Source: an uncultured Candidatus Actinomarina sp.
GTDB taxonomy: Bacteria > Actinomycetota > Acidimicrobiia > Actinomarinales > Actinomarinaceae
Assembly: GCA_902521955.1 (NCBI GenBank)
Contig: CABYTP010000010.1
Coordinates: forward strand, 1-37,049
DNA length: 37,049 nt
Reading direction: 5' to 3'
A program made the translations under genes and the position numbers. Under the pieces are notes generated by a model. The model saw only the letters and a list, made by a program, of their open reading frames with translations. It had not been told where the DNA came from and ran no database searches. Position 1 is the stretch's first letter; each line of letters begins with the position of its first letter. Shown in pieces: positions 27,255 through 35,596 of this stretch.

Positions 27255-28708
27255 TTTTTATCCTTTTCATTTACGCCTGATAAATTTTTTGCTAATTCTT
27301 TCTTCTTTTCCATATCTACTTTTCTTTTTATCTGAACTCTTTGTGCTTGAGGTGAACCAGCACCATGAAGAGATTCAGTTAAGTAAGCTACCGCATTTCT
27401 GCCTAGTGTCATATTCTCTATCAGTCGAAGAATTTTTACCCTATCTTCAGCATTAGTTTCTTTTATACCTTTTAGGTATTTTTTTAAATCTGATGACATT
27501 TCACCTTCATTAAAATCAATACCTGAAGGCATAGACCCAACAAGACCACCTGCTAAATCTTGAGCCAATCGACCAATTTCAAATGTGTCCTTAGTTACAT
27601 GTTGTTTACAGACGTTAGCTAATAAATCATCATTTATAAAATTTCCAGACTTAGTTTTCGAACCTTGAAGTGAAGACGCAATTCCAGTTGCATATATTGT
27701 TTCGTTCATTTTATTCATTTCGACTAGTTTGTCAGAAATATGTGAAGCATTCTCAACTCCGTTATATTCAGCTATGGTTGCAGCTGCGCCTATTAAAACA
27801 TCACCAACACCAGCTTTACATACATATGATCGCCTATGGTATGTTGTAAATCTTTCAACCAATATTGATGCAAAATCGAATTCTCCGTTCATAAAAATTA
27901 ATTCATTAGGGATAAAAACATTATCAAAAATTACCATTGCTTCTTGACCTGCAAAATATTTGTTACCTACATCATATTCTCCAGGCTCCATACTCCTCGT
28001 ATCACACGACTGTCTTCCATATATATAAGTAATGCCCTCCGCATCTACAGGGATAGCTCCAACGATTGCATAATCTTTATCTTTTTCAGTAAGTCTAAGA
28101 GTAGGCATTACCACCATCCAGTGTGAGTTTATGCATCCTGTTTGGTGAGCTTTTGCACCTTTTACATAAACACCATTCTCATCTCTATCAACTATTCTTA
28201 AATACAAATCTTCATCTTCTTGTTCGTGAGGCAATTTAGAACGATCTCCTTTGACATCTGTCATTGCACCACCAATTACTAAATTAAATTTATGCATTTC
28301 CGTTAAGAAGTTAATAAAATTTTGGTGATATTTTGTGGAATATTTTTCATCAATTTCAAATGTCACAGAATGAAGAGCATTAAAAGCATCCATCCCAACA
28401 CATCTTTGAAAACATGTCCCAGTTAATTGGCCAAGTTTTCTCTGCATTTTGTTTTGTAAATACAAATCTTCATTACTTTCAGCAATATGTAAAAATCTAT
28501 TAATGCTTTCTCCTGTATAGGGAGACTTTACAGAACCTAGTTCAGGTTCATTTACTGCTAGTTGGTATGTTTCCGCCATGGCTTCTATGCTCGGTCTTAT
28601 TATTGGGTGTGATAAAGGATCTTCAACAAGTTCTCCCATGAGATAAATTTTTAAATTTCTATCTGATATTGACTTTAAGTAACTTTCTCTATTAGAAATT
28701 TTTTCCAT
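27251..28708 (-). CDS. 4-hydroxybutyryl-CoA dehydratase/vinylacetyl-CoA delta-isomerase-like protein (HpaB/AbfD superfamily)
   Basis: 485 aa; KLGQLTGTCFQRCVGMDA puts Cys at residues 99 and 103; TTYHRRSYVCKAGVGDVLIGAAA puts His291 and Cys297; GAKAHQTGCINSHW; LAGGLVGSMPS; HGAGSPQAQRV. Confidence 0.78.
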   Translation of the reverse strand: MEKISNRESYLKSISDRNLKIYLMGELVEDPLSHPIIRPSIEAMAETYQLAVNEPELGSVKSPYTGESINRFLHIAESNEDLYLQNKMQRKLGQLTGTCFQRCVGMDAFNALHSVTFEIDEKYSTKYHQNFINFLTEMHKFNLVIGGAMTDVKGDRSKLPHEQEDEDLYLRIVDRDENGVYVKGAKAHQTGCINSHWMVVMPTLRLTEKDKDYAIVGAIPVDAEGITYIYGRQSCDTRSMEPGEYDVGNKYFAGQEAMVIFDNVFIPNELIFMNGEFDFASILVERFTTYHRRSYVCKAGVGDVLIGAAATIAEYNGVENASHISDKLVEMNKMNETIYATGIASSLQGSKTKSGNFINDDLLANVCKQHVTKDTFEIGRLAQDLAGGLVGSMPSGIDFNEGEMSSDLKKYLKGIKETNAEDRVKILRLIENMTLGRNAVAYLTESLHGAGSPQAQRVQIKRKVDMEKKKELAKNLSGVNEKDKK

Positions 28709-28753
28709 ATAATATTATAGATTTTGATAGCTGAGTAATCTTTTAGAAATCTA

Positions 28754-29932
28754 TTAAATTACTTCGAATAAACCGGCAGCTCCCATGCCTCCACCAACAC
28801 ACATGGTGACAACTACAAATTTAGCACCCCTTCTTTTACCTTCCATCAGGGCATGCATAGTCATTCTTGAACCTGTCATTCCATAAGGATGGCCAATAGA
28901 AATTGAACCTCCATTTACATTGTAAATTTCATTATCAATTCCTAAGTTATCTCTGCAATATAATGCTTGAACTGCAAATGCTTCATTCAGTTCCCAAAGT
29001 CCAATATCATCAACTTTAAGATTAAATTTTTCTAATAATTTTGGCACAGCATAAACAGGACCGATACCCATCTCTTCTGGAGCTAATCCAGCTACAGTCA
29101 TTCCTCTGTAGTAACCTAGTGGATTCAAACCTTTTTTCTCAGCAATTTTTGATTCCATAACTACAACTGAAGCAGATCCATCAGATAATTGTGATGCATT
29201 TCCTGCAGTTATATACTTACCTTCACCATATACAGGCATTAAAGATGAAAGACCTTCGATGTTAGTTTCAGGTCTATTTCCCTCATCTTTTTCTAGAGTT
29301 ACTTCCTGTTCTGAAATTTCACCAGTTTCTTTATCTTTAACCAACTTAGTTGTTGTTGTTGAAAACACTTCGTCAGCATAAATACCCGACTCTTGGGCTG
29401 TTGCAGTTCTTTGTTGACTTTGGAGAGAATATTCATCTTGCTTTTCTCTACTAACTTCATATTTATCTGCAACATGATCAGCAGTTTCAATCATTGGCAT
29501 GTATGCATGTTTTGCATGTGCTGTGACAGTTGGATCAATATCTAACCTCATTTCAGCAGTTTGAACTAGTGATATAGATTCAACTCCACCGGCTACAACG
29601 ACATCCATATTGTCAGTAATTATTTGCTTTGATGCAGTTGCAATAGCCATTAATCCAGATGAGCACTGACGGTCTATTGTCATACCAGGTACTGTATTTG
29701 GAAGCCCTGCTGCAATTCCACCAAGCCTACCTATATTTAATGCTTGTGAGCCTTGTTGCTGTGCACAGCCCATAACTACATCCTCTACTTCTTGAGGGTC
29801 AATCCCTGCTCTACGTACTGCTTCTTTGATAGAATACGAAGCAAGTGTAGGTGCTGCTGTATTGTTATATGCACCTCTATAGGCTTTACCTATTGGCGTT
29901 CTGGCCGCTGATACAATTACTGCTTCTCTCAT
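28754..29932 (-). CDS. Acetyl-CoA acyltransferase (thiolase)
   Basis: [31 protein letters not shown] (active Cys), [32 protein letters not shown]. Confidence 0.97.
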   Translation of the reverse strand: MREAVIVSAARTPIGKAYRGAYNNTAAPTLASYSIKEAVRRAGIDPQEVEDVVMGCAQQQGSQALNIGRLGGIAAGLPNTVPGMTIDRQCSSGLMAIATASKQIITDNMDVVVAGGVESISLVQTAEMRLDIDPTVTAHAKHAYMPMIETADHVADKYEVSREKQDEYSLQSQQRTATAQESGIYADEVFSTTTTKLVKDKETGEISEQEVTLEKDEGNRPETNIEGLSSLMPVYGEGKYITAGNASQLSDGSASVVVMESKIAEKKGLNPLGYYRGMTVAGLAPEEMGIGPVYAVPKLLEKFNLKVDDIGLWELNEAFAVQALYCRDNLGIDNEIYNVNGGSISIGHPYGMTGSRMTMHALMEGKRRGAKFVVVTMCVGGGMGAAGLFEVI

Positions 29933-29955
29933 TAAATTATCTCCTTAAATATTTA

Positions 29956-30423
29956 CTATTCTTTTACTATGTACAAAGTTAAAGTTTCGACAATCGCAGC
30001 AGGCTTTTCAACACCTTCGATTTCAATTGTCACAGTAGTTTTCACTAGCCATCTACCGTTTTTCTTATATTGAGCTTCTGTTAAAACAAATTTACCTCTA
30101 ATTTTGCTATTTACAGGGACAGCTTCCATAAATCGAACCTTGTCAGAACCATAATTAACAGCTGTTTGCATTTGAGCAGGCATAAAACCAGAAGTTACTG
30201 ACATGTAGGAAACTAGACTTAAGGTTAAAAAACCATGTGCAATAGTTGTATCCCATGGAGTTGGAGCAGCTTTGGCTGCTTCTGGATCAACATGTATAAA
30301 TTGATGGTCATTAGTGGCATCAGCAAATTGGTTTATTCTTTCTTGTGTAATCTCAATCCATTCAGAAACTCCAATTTCTTCACCAATATGATTCTCTAGT
30401 TCATTTGCTGGAATTATATTCAA
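29956..30423 (-). CDS. MaoC-family enoyl-CoA hydratase-like protein
   Basis: INQFADATNDHQFIHVDPEAAKAAPTPWDTTIAHGFLTLSL (hydratase-2 motif). TTG start overlaps the upstream kinase stop (TTGA). Confidence 0.93.
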   Translation of the reverse strand: MNIIPANELENHIGEEIGVSEWIEITQERINQFADATNDHQFIHVDPEAAKAAPTPWDTTIAHGFLTLSLVSYMSVTSGFMPAQMQTAVNYGSDKVRFMEAVPVNSKIRGKFVLTEAQYKKNGRWLVKTTVTIEIEGVEKPAAIVETLTLYIVKE

Positions 30424-31436
30424 AATATCTCCTTTAATAGATTCCTAGTAGAAGCTTTTTTAGCAAAATTTAATGTGCTTTGTCCAAAAGCTTCAATATC
30501 TTTTTTATCAACATTACCATAATAACCAAGGGAATATCTTACGTAGACCCCCTCCATTATCATTGCATGCTTCCAAAAAGATAGACGGATGTAGAACTCT
30601 ATTTCGCTTACGTTGAGCAAAGATTTTTTTTCATACAAATCAATTATCTCTCTTCTACTAGGAAAGCCGCCACTTAAAGAAGGGGAGTAAATAAAAGGTG
30701 TGTCAATTTCATTCTCATTCGACCAGGAAGCAATAACAGTTCCTAAGTCAGCTAAAGGATCTCCTAGAGTACAAAGTTCCCAATCTACAATTGCTGCTAC
30801 TGAATTATTATTAACCCTTACATTATCTAATCGGTAGTCACCATGCACAATACTGACTCTTTGTTGAGGTGGAATACTATCTAAAAGTAATTTAGTTGCT
30901 TGATCTAAATCATCAATCTCTCTAACTTTTTGTGCTCTAAATTGCTTATTCCATCTATTTAATTGCCTTTCTACATAATCACTATGTTTTCCTAAATCTT
31001 TTAAATTTGATTCAAGAACATCAAATGTATGAAGTTCTGCAAGTGTTGAAACAAATGATTCTGTAATCTCTTTTTTCTGTGAGACTGAATAATTTGCTGC
31101 TATTAGATTATCTGCAATTGTTTCACCTTCAATATATTCCATTATGTAAAAGTCATCTTCTGAGATAGATCTGTCTATACATAATAGGATTGGCTTTGGT
31201 ACTTTTAAATTATTTTTACTTAACTCAGTGATAATTTTGTATTCTCGTTGCATATTATGAGCTGATTCAAGCTTATTTCCAAATGGGGGCCTTCTTAATA
31301 CGTAACTTATGGAATTATCAAATATTTTAAAAGTAATATTCGATCTTCCAACTTTAAATTGTTCGAATCTAAAATTGCTATCCAAATCTAAATTGGATGA
31401 AATATAATCTCTAACTTTTTTATCAAAAAATTCCAT
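30420..31436 (-). CDS. APH-fold kinase related to the ACAD10/11 N-terminal and LvaA kinases
   Basis: SYVLRRPPFG, YIMEYIEGETI, SIVHGDYRLDNVRVNNNSVAAIVDWELCTLGDPLADLG, MIMEGVYVRYSLGYYG. Confidence 0.88.
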   Translation of the reverse strand: MEFFDKKVRDYISSNLDLDSNFRFEQFKVGRSNITFKIFDNSISYVLRRPPFGNKLESAHNMQREYKIITELSKNNLKVPKPILLCIDRSISEDDFYIMEYIEGETIADNLIAANYSVSQKKEITESFVSTLAELHTFDVLESNLKDLGKHSDYVERQLNRWNKQFRAQKVREIDDLDQATKLLLDSIPPQQRVSIVHGDYRLDNVRVNNNSVAAIVDWELCTLGDPLADLGTVIASWSNENEIDTPFIYSPSLSGGFPSRREIIDLYEKKSLLNVSEIEFYIRLSFWKHAMIMEGVYVRYSLGYYGNVDKKDIEAFGQSTLNFAKKASTRNLLKEIF

Positions 31437-31494
31437 TAGTAAATATCTTATGAAATAATTCTCTTGGACTCAAGTTAATTGATAGAATAAAACA

Positions 31495-32700
31495 ATGGAT
31501 TTTAATTATTCAAAAAAGTCTTTGGAACTTCAAGAAAAAATGAAACAATTTTTTGAAGATCATATTTTTCCAAATGAAGAGCTATACGAAAAATCTATTG
31601 TAGACTCTGGTGATCCACTTCACATTCCTGAATTGTTAGACGAGTTAAAACAGAAAGCCAGAGACGAAGATCTCTGGAATCTTTTTTTGCCAGATAGTAA
31701 ATTCGGCGCTGGATTATCTAATGTGGAATATGCGCCTCTAGCTGAAATTACTGGACAAAGTTGGTGGGCTCCTGAAGTATTTAATTGTTCAGCACCTGAC
31801 ACAGGTAATATGGAAATTCTTGCTGAATTTGGAACAACTGAACAGAAAGAAGAATGGTTAAATCCGTTACTTAACGGCGAAATTCGCTCGTGTTTTGCCA
31901 TGACAGAACCAGATGTTGCTTCATCTGATGCAACAAATATCTCAAGTTCCATTACTTCTGATGGAGAAAATTATATTATTAACGGCAGAAAATGGTGGAC
32001 TTCAAATGCTATAAATCCACGAGCAAAGATATGTATTTTTATGGGCGTAACCAATCCTGATAATCCTCCATACACTAGACAGAGTCAAGTGCTTGTACCT
32101 ATGGACTCCGAAGGTATAACAATTGTTAGACCAATGCATGTTTATGGATACGACGATGGATACACAGGACATCCAGAATTAAACTTTGAAAATGTTGTGG
32201 TTCCCAAATCTAATATTATTGGTGGAGAAGGCATGGGATTCAAGATTGCACAAGCAAGATTAGGCCCTGGAAGAATACACCATTGCATGAGAACAATTGG
32301 TATGGCTGAAAGAGCTCTCGAACTTATGATTAAAAGAACTACATCTAGGGAAACATTTGGTACCAAAATTTCAGATCATGGAGTTGTCCAAGATTGGATT
32401 GCCAGATCAAGAATTAAAATTGAAGAAGCAAGACTTCTTACATTAAAAACAGCTTGGCTAATCGATAATGTTGGTAAAGAACAAGCAAAAATTGAAATTT
32501 CAGCAATTAAAGTTGGTGTCATAGAGGCTGCATCTTATGTTATAGATAAAGCTATTCAAGCACACGGAGCAATGGGACTTTCACAAGATACTCCTCTTGC
32601 GCGAATGGCTGCTGGAGCTAGGACCTTGAGAATTGCAGATGGTCCAGATGAAGTTCATTTAAGATCTATTGCTAGAAGAGAAATAAATAAACATTCATGA
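31495..32700 (+). CDS. ACAD10/11-type acyl-CoA dehydrogenase
   Basis: CFAMTEPDVASSDATNISSSI, GRKWWTSNA, GPGRIHHCMRTIGMAERALELM, KAIQAHGAMGLSQDTPLARMAAGARTLRIADGPDEVHLRSIARREI. Confidence 0.93.
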   Translation: MDFNYSKKSLELQEKMKQFFEDHIFPNEELYEKSIVDSGDPLHIPELLDELKQKARDEDLWNLFLPDSKFGAGLSNVEYAPLAEITGQSWWAPEVFNCSAPDTGNMEILAEFGTTEQKEEWLNPLLNGEIRSCFAMTEPDVASSDATNISSSITSDGENYIINGRKWWTSNAINPRAKICIFMGVTNPDNPPYTRQSQVLVPMDSEGITIVRPMHVYGYDDGYTGHPELNFENVVVPKSNIIGGEGMGFKIAQARLGPGRIHHCMRTIGMAERALELMIKRTTSRETFGTKISDHGVVQDWIARSRIKIEEARLLTLKTAWLIDNVGKEQAKIEISAIKVGVIEAASYVIDKAIQAHGAMGLSQDTPLARMAAGARTLRIADGPDEVHLRSIARREINKHS

Positions 32701-33557
32701 GTGAGAAAATTGCTGTAATTGGTGGTGGCCAAATGGGTAGTCAGATTGCTGCTTTAGCTGCTATGGCAGGCTATAAAACTAATCTATATGATGAAAATAA
32801 AGATAATTTAAATTACAGATATAAATTTGTTGAGGAGAATATAAAAAACTTAATAGATAAAAGAATATACACCGAAGACAAATTAGATAATTATAAAAAC
32901 AACTTAGAACTTAAATACTCATTAAAGGAAGTTATAGAAGAAAAATCTTTTGTAATAGAAGCAGTAGTAGAAAGATTTGATGTAAAACTTGAAATATTTA
33001 AGGAGATATCACAAATTATGAATCAAGAAGTTGTTATGGCAACAAATAGTTCTTTTATTCAAGCATCTGAATTATCTAGACACTGCCAACATCCAGAAAG
33101 ATTTATTAATATGCATTTTTTTTACCCACCAATAAGGATGGACTTAATTGAAATTTCTTTTCCCGAAAATATTTCTAATGATATTTTAGAGCGAACTAAA
33201 ACTGTTAGTAAAAACATGGGTAGATCTGTAGTAGTTCTTAAAAAGGAAACTCCAGGCTTCATAGTAAATAGGATGCTTGCTGCACTTGTAGATGAAGCCT
33301 ATGAACTTTATGATGAAGGAATAGCAGAATTTGAAGATATAGACTTAGCTATCAAAAAAGGCTTAAACCATCCTCTAGGGCCATTTGAACTTTCTGATTA
33401 CTCAGGATTAGATATTCATTACTATGCCAAATTAAAAAAGTTTCAGGAATCTGGGAATCCTAAAGATGAGCCAAAGACATTTCTTAAAGACAAAGTGTTA
33501 AACGGGGATTTAGGAGTAAAAACTGGAAAAGGTTTTTATGAATACAAAAAAGATTAA
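32697..33557 (+). CDS. 3-hydroxyacyl-CoA (3-hydroxybutyryl-CoA-type) dehydrogenase
   Basis: IAVIGGGQMGSQIAALAAMAGY, VIEAVVERFDVK, ATNSSFIQASEL, HFFYPPIRMDLIEI, KETPGFIVNRML, GLNHPLGPFELSDYSGLD. ATGA overlap with the ACAD. Confidence 0.95.
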   Translation: MSEKIAVIGGGQMGSQIAALAAMAGYKTNLYDENKDNLNYRYKFVEENIKNLIDKRIYTEDKLDNYKNNLELKYSLKEVIEEKSFVIEAVVERFDVKLEIFKEISQIMNQEVVMATNSSFIQASELSRHCQHPERFINMHFFYPPIRMDLIEISFPENISNDILERTKTVSKNMGRSVVVLKKETPGFIVNRMLAALVDEAYELYDEGIAEFEDIDLAIKKGLNHPLGPFELSDYSGLDIHYYAKLKKFQESGNPKDEPKTFLKDKVLNGDLGVKTGKGFYEYKKD

Positions 33558-33558
33558 A

Positions 33559-33969
33559 TTAATCAAAATCTTCATCTTTTAAATTAAATATAACTTCTTT
33601 GTTTGATTTAATTATTAATACAATTCTTTCAGTTTGTATAGGGAATGGGTATGGTTTGTCCCAATACTTTTCTGATAGCTTGTCAATATTATCTCTAGCT
33701 TCTTGCCCGGTAATTTCACCAATGACTTCACCTCTAATTTCAACAAATTTGAATGGGTTATCATGCTTCCAGATCATTACTGTAACTCGCGGATCTATTT
33801 TTACATTTTTATACTTAACTCTATGAATTTCAGTATTAATTAAGATATTCTCACCATCTGTATCGACCCACATCACATGAGTTTGGGGAACTCCGTTTTT
33901 AAATAGAGTAGTTAAAGCAGCATAATTAGGACCACTTGCCATTAATAAAGTTTTATTGTCTAGTGTCAT
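33559..33969 (-). CDS. PPOX-class F420-dependent (pyridoxamine 5'-phosphate oxidase-fold) protein
   Basis: NYAALTTLFKNGVPQTHVMWVDTDGENILINTEIHRVKYKNVKIDPRVTVMIW...YVEIRGEV-like FVEIRGEVIGE, typical of TIGR03618-like Rv1155 homologues. Confidence 0.82.
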   Translation of the reverse strand: MTLDNKTLLMASGPNYAALTTLFKNGVPQTHVMWVDTDGENILINTEIHRVKYKNVKIDPRVTVMIWKHDNPFKFVEIRGEVIGEITGQEARDNIDKLSEKYWDKPYPFPIQTERIVLIIKSNKEVIFNLKDEDFD

Positions 33970-33986
33970 CTGTTAAATTATAGTTT

Positions 33987-34442
33987 ATGAAAGTAGTTTT
34001 GCAGAGAGTAAAGAATGCATATGTTGAAGTGGATGGTGACAAAATTTCTGAAATTGACCATGGGTTACTTTTACTTTGGGGAGTTGAGGAAGATGATAGC
34101 GATGCAGACAGTGAAGTATTAATTAATAAAATTTTAAATTTCAGAATTTTTTCTGATGAAAACTTAAAAATGAACAATTCAATTATTGACATCGGCGGTG
34201 AGATTTTACTAGTCAGCCAATTCACACTTGCTGGAAATTTTTTAAAGGGTAATAGGCCTTCGTTTATCAATGCAAAAGATCCGAAAGTGGCTGAAGAAAT
34301 GCTGGAAAAAGTCTATCAAAAGTTATCTGAAAAGGTTACTACTAAACTTGGAAGTTTTGGATCGATGATGCAAGTAGGACTTATAAATGATGGTCCTAGC
34401 ACTTTTGTTTTAAGTTCAAAAGATGGAAAAATTATTTCTTAA
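33987..34442 (+). CDS. dtd: D-aminoacyl-tRNA deacylase
   Basis: MKVVLQRVKNAYVEVDG, LRIFSDENLKMN-like FRIFSDENLKMNNS, VSQFTLAGNFLKGNRPSF, GSFGSMMQVGLINDGPSTFVL. Confidence 0.96.
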   Translation: MKVVLQRVKNAYVEVDGDKISEIDHGLLLLWGVEEDDSDADSEVLINKILNFRIFSDENLKMNNSIIDIGGEILLVSQFTLAGNFLKGNRPSFINAKDPKVAEEMLEKVYQKLSEKVTTKLGSFGSMMQVGLINDGPSTFVLSSKDGKIIS

Positions 34443-34866
34443 GCTGATTGTAAGTTAATCTTTTTTTCTTGTCTTTTTTTTCAAGCTGTTTATCTAAGTA
34501 ATATTCATCACCTGCCCATAGATGTAGTCCAAGTCCAAGTTTCATGGCACAGCGTTTAAAAGCATCTGATTCTGCATGCTTTGCATTTGAACCATCGTTT
34601 TTTTGGTCATGTTCAACATCACCAATTGATGTTACTGTTACGGGCTTTCCATCAATTTCTACAGTTAGTTTACCAAAACATCCCACTACACTTCCTGATG
34701 ATTCTTGCCGAATCAATTCAACTACTTCCCAATTAAACGGGCCACATACTTCTAATAATCGTTGTGTTATAACAGGATGGGGTACGTAGTTACCAAATTT
34801 TCCTTTTGGAGCTTTTTTAATCCACTCTTTTGGAAATTTTCTAGATAGTTCAAATAGTTGTCTCAT
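34432..34866 (-). CDS. Rad52/22-family single-strand annealing protein
   Basis: 144 aa; HPVITQRLLEVCGPFNWEVVEL...GKLTVEIDG...VTSIGDVEHDQKNDGSNAKHAESDAFKRCAMKLGLGLHLWAGDEYYLD matches the A.sDAfKRca..lGlg pattern of Rad52-like/phage annealing proteins. Confidence 0.75.
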   Translation of the reverse strand: MRQLFELSRKFPKEWIKKAPKGKFGNYVPHPVITQRLLEVCGPFNWEVVELIRQESSGSVVGCFGKLTVEIDGKPVTVTSIGDVEHDQKNDGSNAKHAESDAFKRCAMKLGLGLHLWAGDEYYLDKQLEKKDKKKRLTYNQLKK

Positions 34867-35384
34867 TTTCTTCTCTCCATTTCGTTAAGATCTTTTGCCC
34901 AAATGGGAGCTGCTTCATTGGTAGTATTAATAACTTGTAATTTAGGTTCTTCGTCCCATTTCTTTTCAATAAAAGTATCCCTTGCTAATTGCTTTTCCAT
35001 ACCTTTTTTATCAGCAACTGCATCAAGACCCCTCAATTTAGGCACAAAATTATTTCCGCAGATAGCTATTAAATTTTCAATTTCATCATCAGTCAGCTTC
35101 TTATTTGTTGTCCAATCCAAAAGTTTTTTTAAATCAATAGTTTTTGATTTATAGCTTTTTGAGTAACTGAAGACCGTATCCGAAATTTTTATTGCTCCTT
35201 TATCCTGTACATCTAAAGCAATTTTGTTGTCTACAAATTTATTTATTTTGTATGTACTATCTTTTGCTTCTAAAGAAACACCTCTTGCTACAAATAATTC
35301 TTTAGGTTCTTCAATAGTTTGTAGGTCAGTGTTTTCTAATTGATCCTCACCACTTTTTGCTATTTCCCAAATTAAGTCTTTCAT
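34863..35384 (-). CDS. Hypothetical protein co-operonic with the Rad52-like protein
   Basis: 173-aa ORF with strong RBS (AGGAGG 5 nt before ATG) and 4-nt overlap with the downstream gene; no family recognised. Confidence 0.75.
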   Translation of the reverse strand: MKDLIWEIAKSGEDQLENTDLQTIEEPKELFVARGVSLEAKDSTYKINKFVDNKIALDVQDKGAIKISDTVFSYSKSYKSKTIDLKKLLDWTTNKKLTDDEIENLIAICGNNFVPKLRGLDAVADKKGMEKQLARDTFIEKKWDEEPKLQVINTTNEAAPIWAKDLNEMERRK

Positions 35385-35399
35385 AATTGCCTCCTATAA

Positions 35400-35516
35400 T
35401 TAAGCTGCTTCATCATACATTCTATGACAATTGCAGTTGTCATTATGGTCTGAACAAATAAAATTTGCTTTTATACCGGCTGAATTTAATATGTTAATTA
35501 TTTCTCTATCTTTCAT
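35400..35516 (-). CDS. Cys/His-rich 38-aa miniprotein (not in ORF track)
   Basis: Direct translation: MKDREIINILNSAGIKANFICSDHNDNCNCHRMYDEAA*. Immediately upstream of, and co-directional with, 34863-35384. Confidence 0.5.
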   Translation of the reverse strand: MKDREIINILNSAGIKANFICSDHNDNCNCHRMYDEAA

Positions 35517-35596
35517 ACTTAATAATTTAGAGACGGTGTGTGACAAAAAATTAAATAATTTAACATTTCTATTGAAAAACTATATATTATGAGTCT

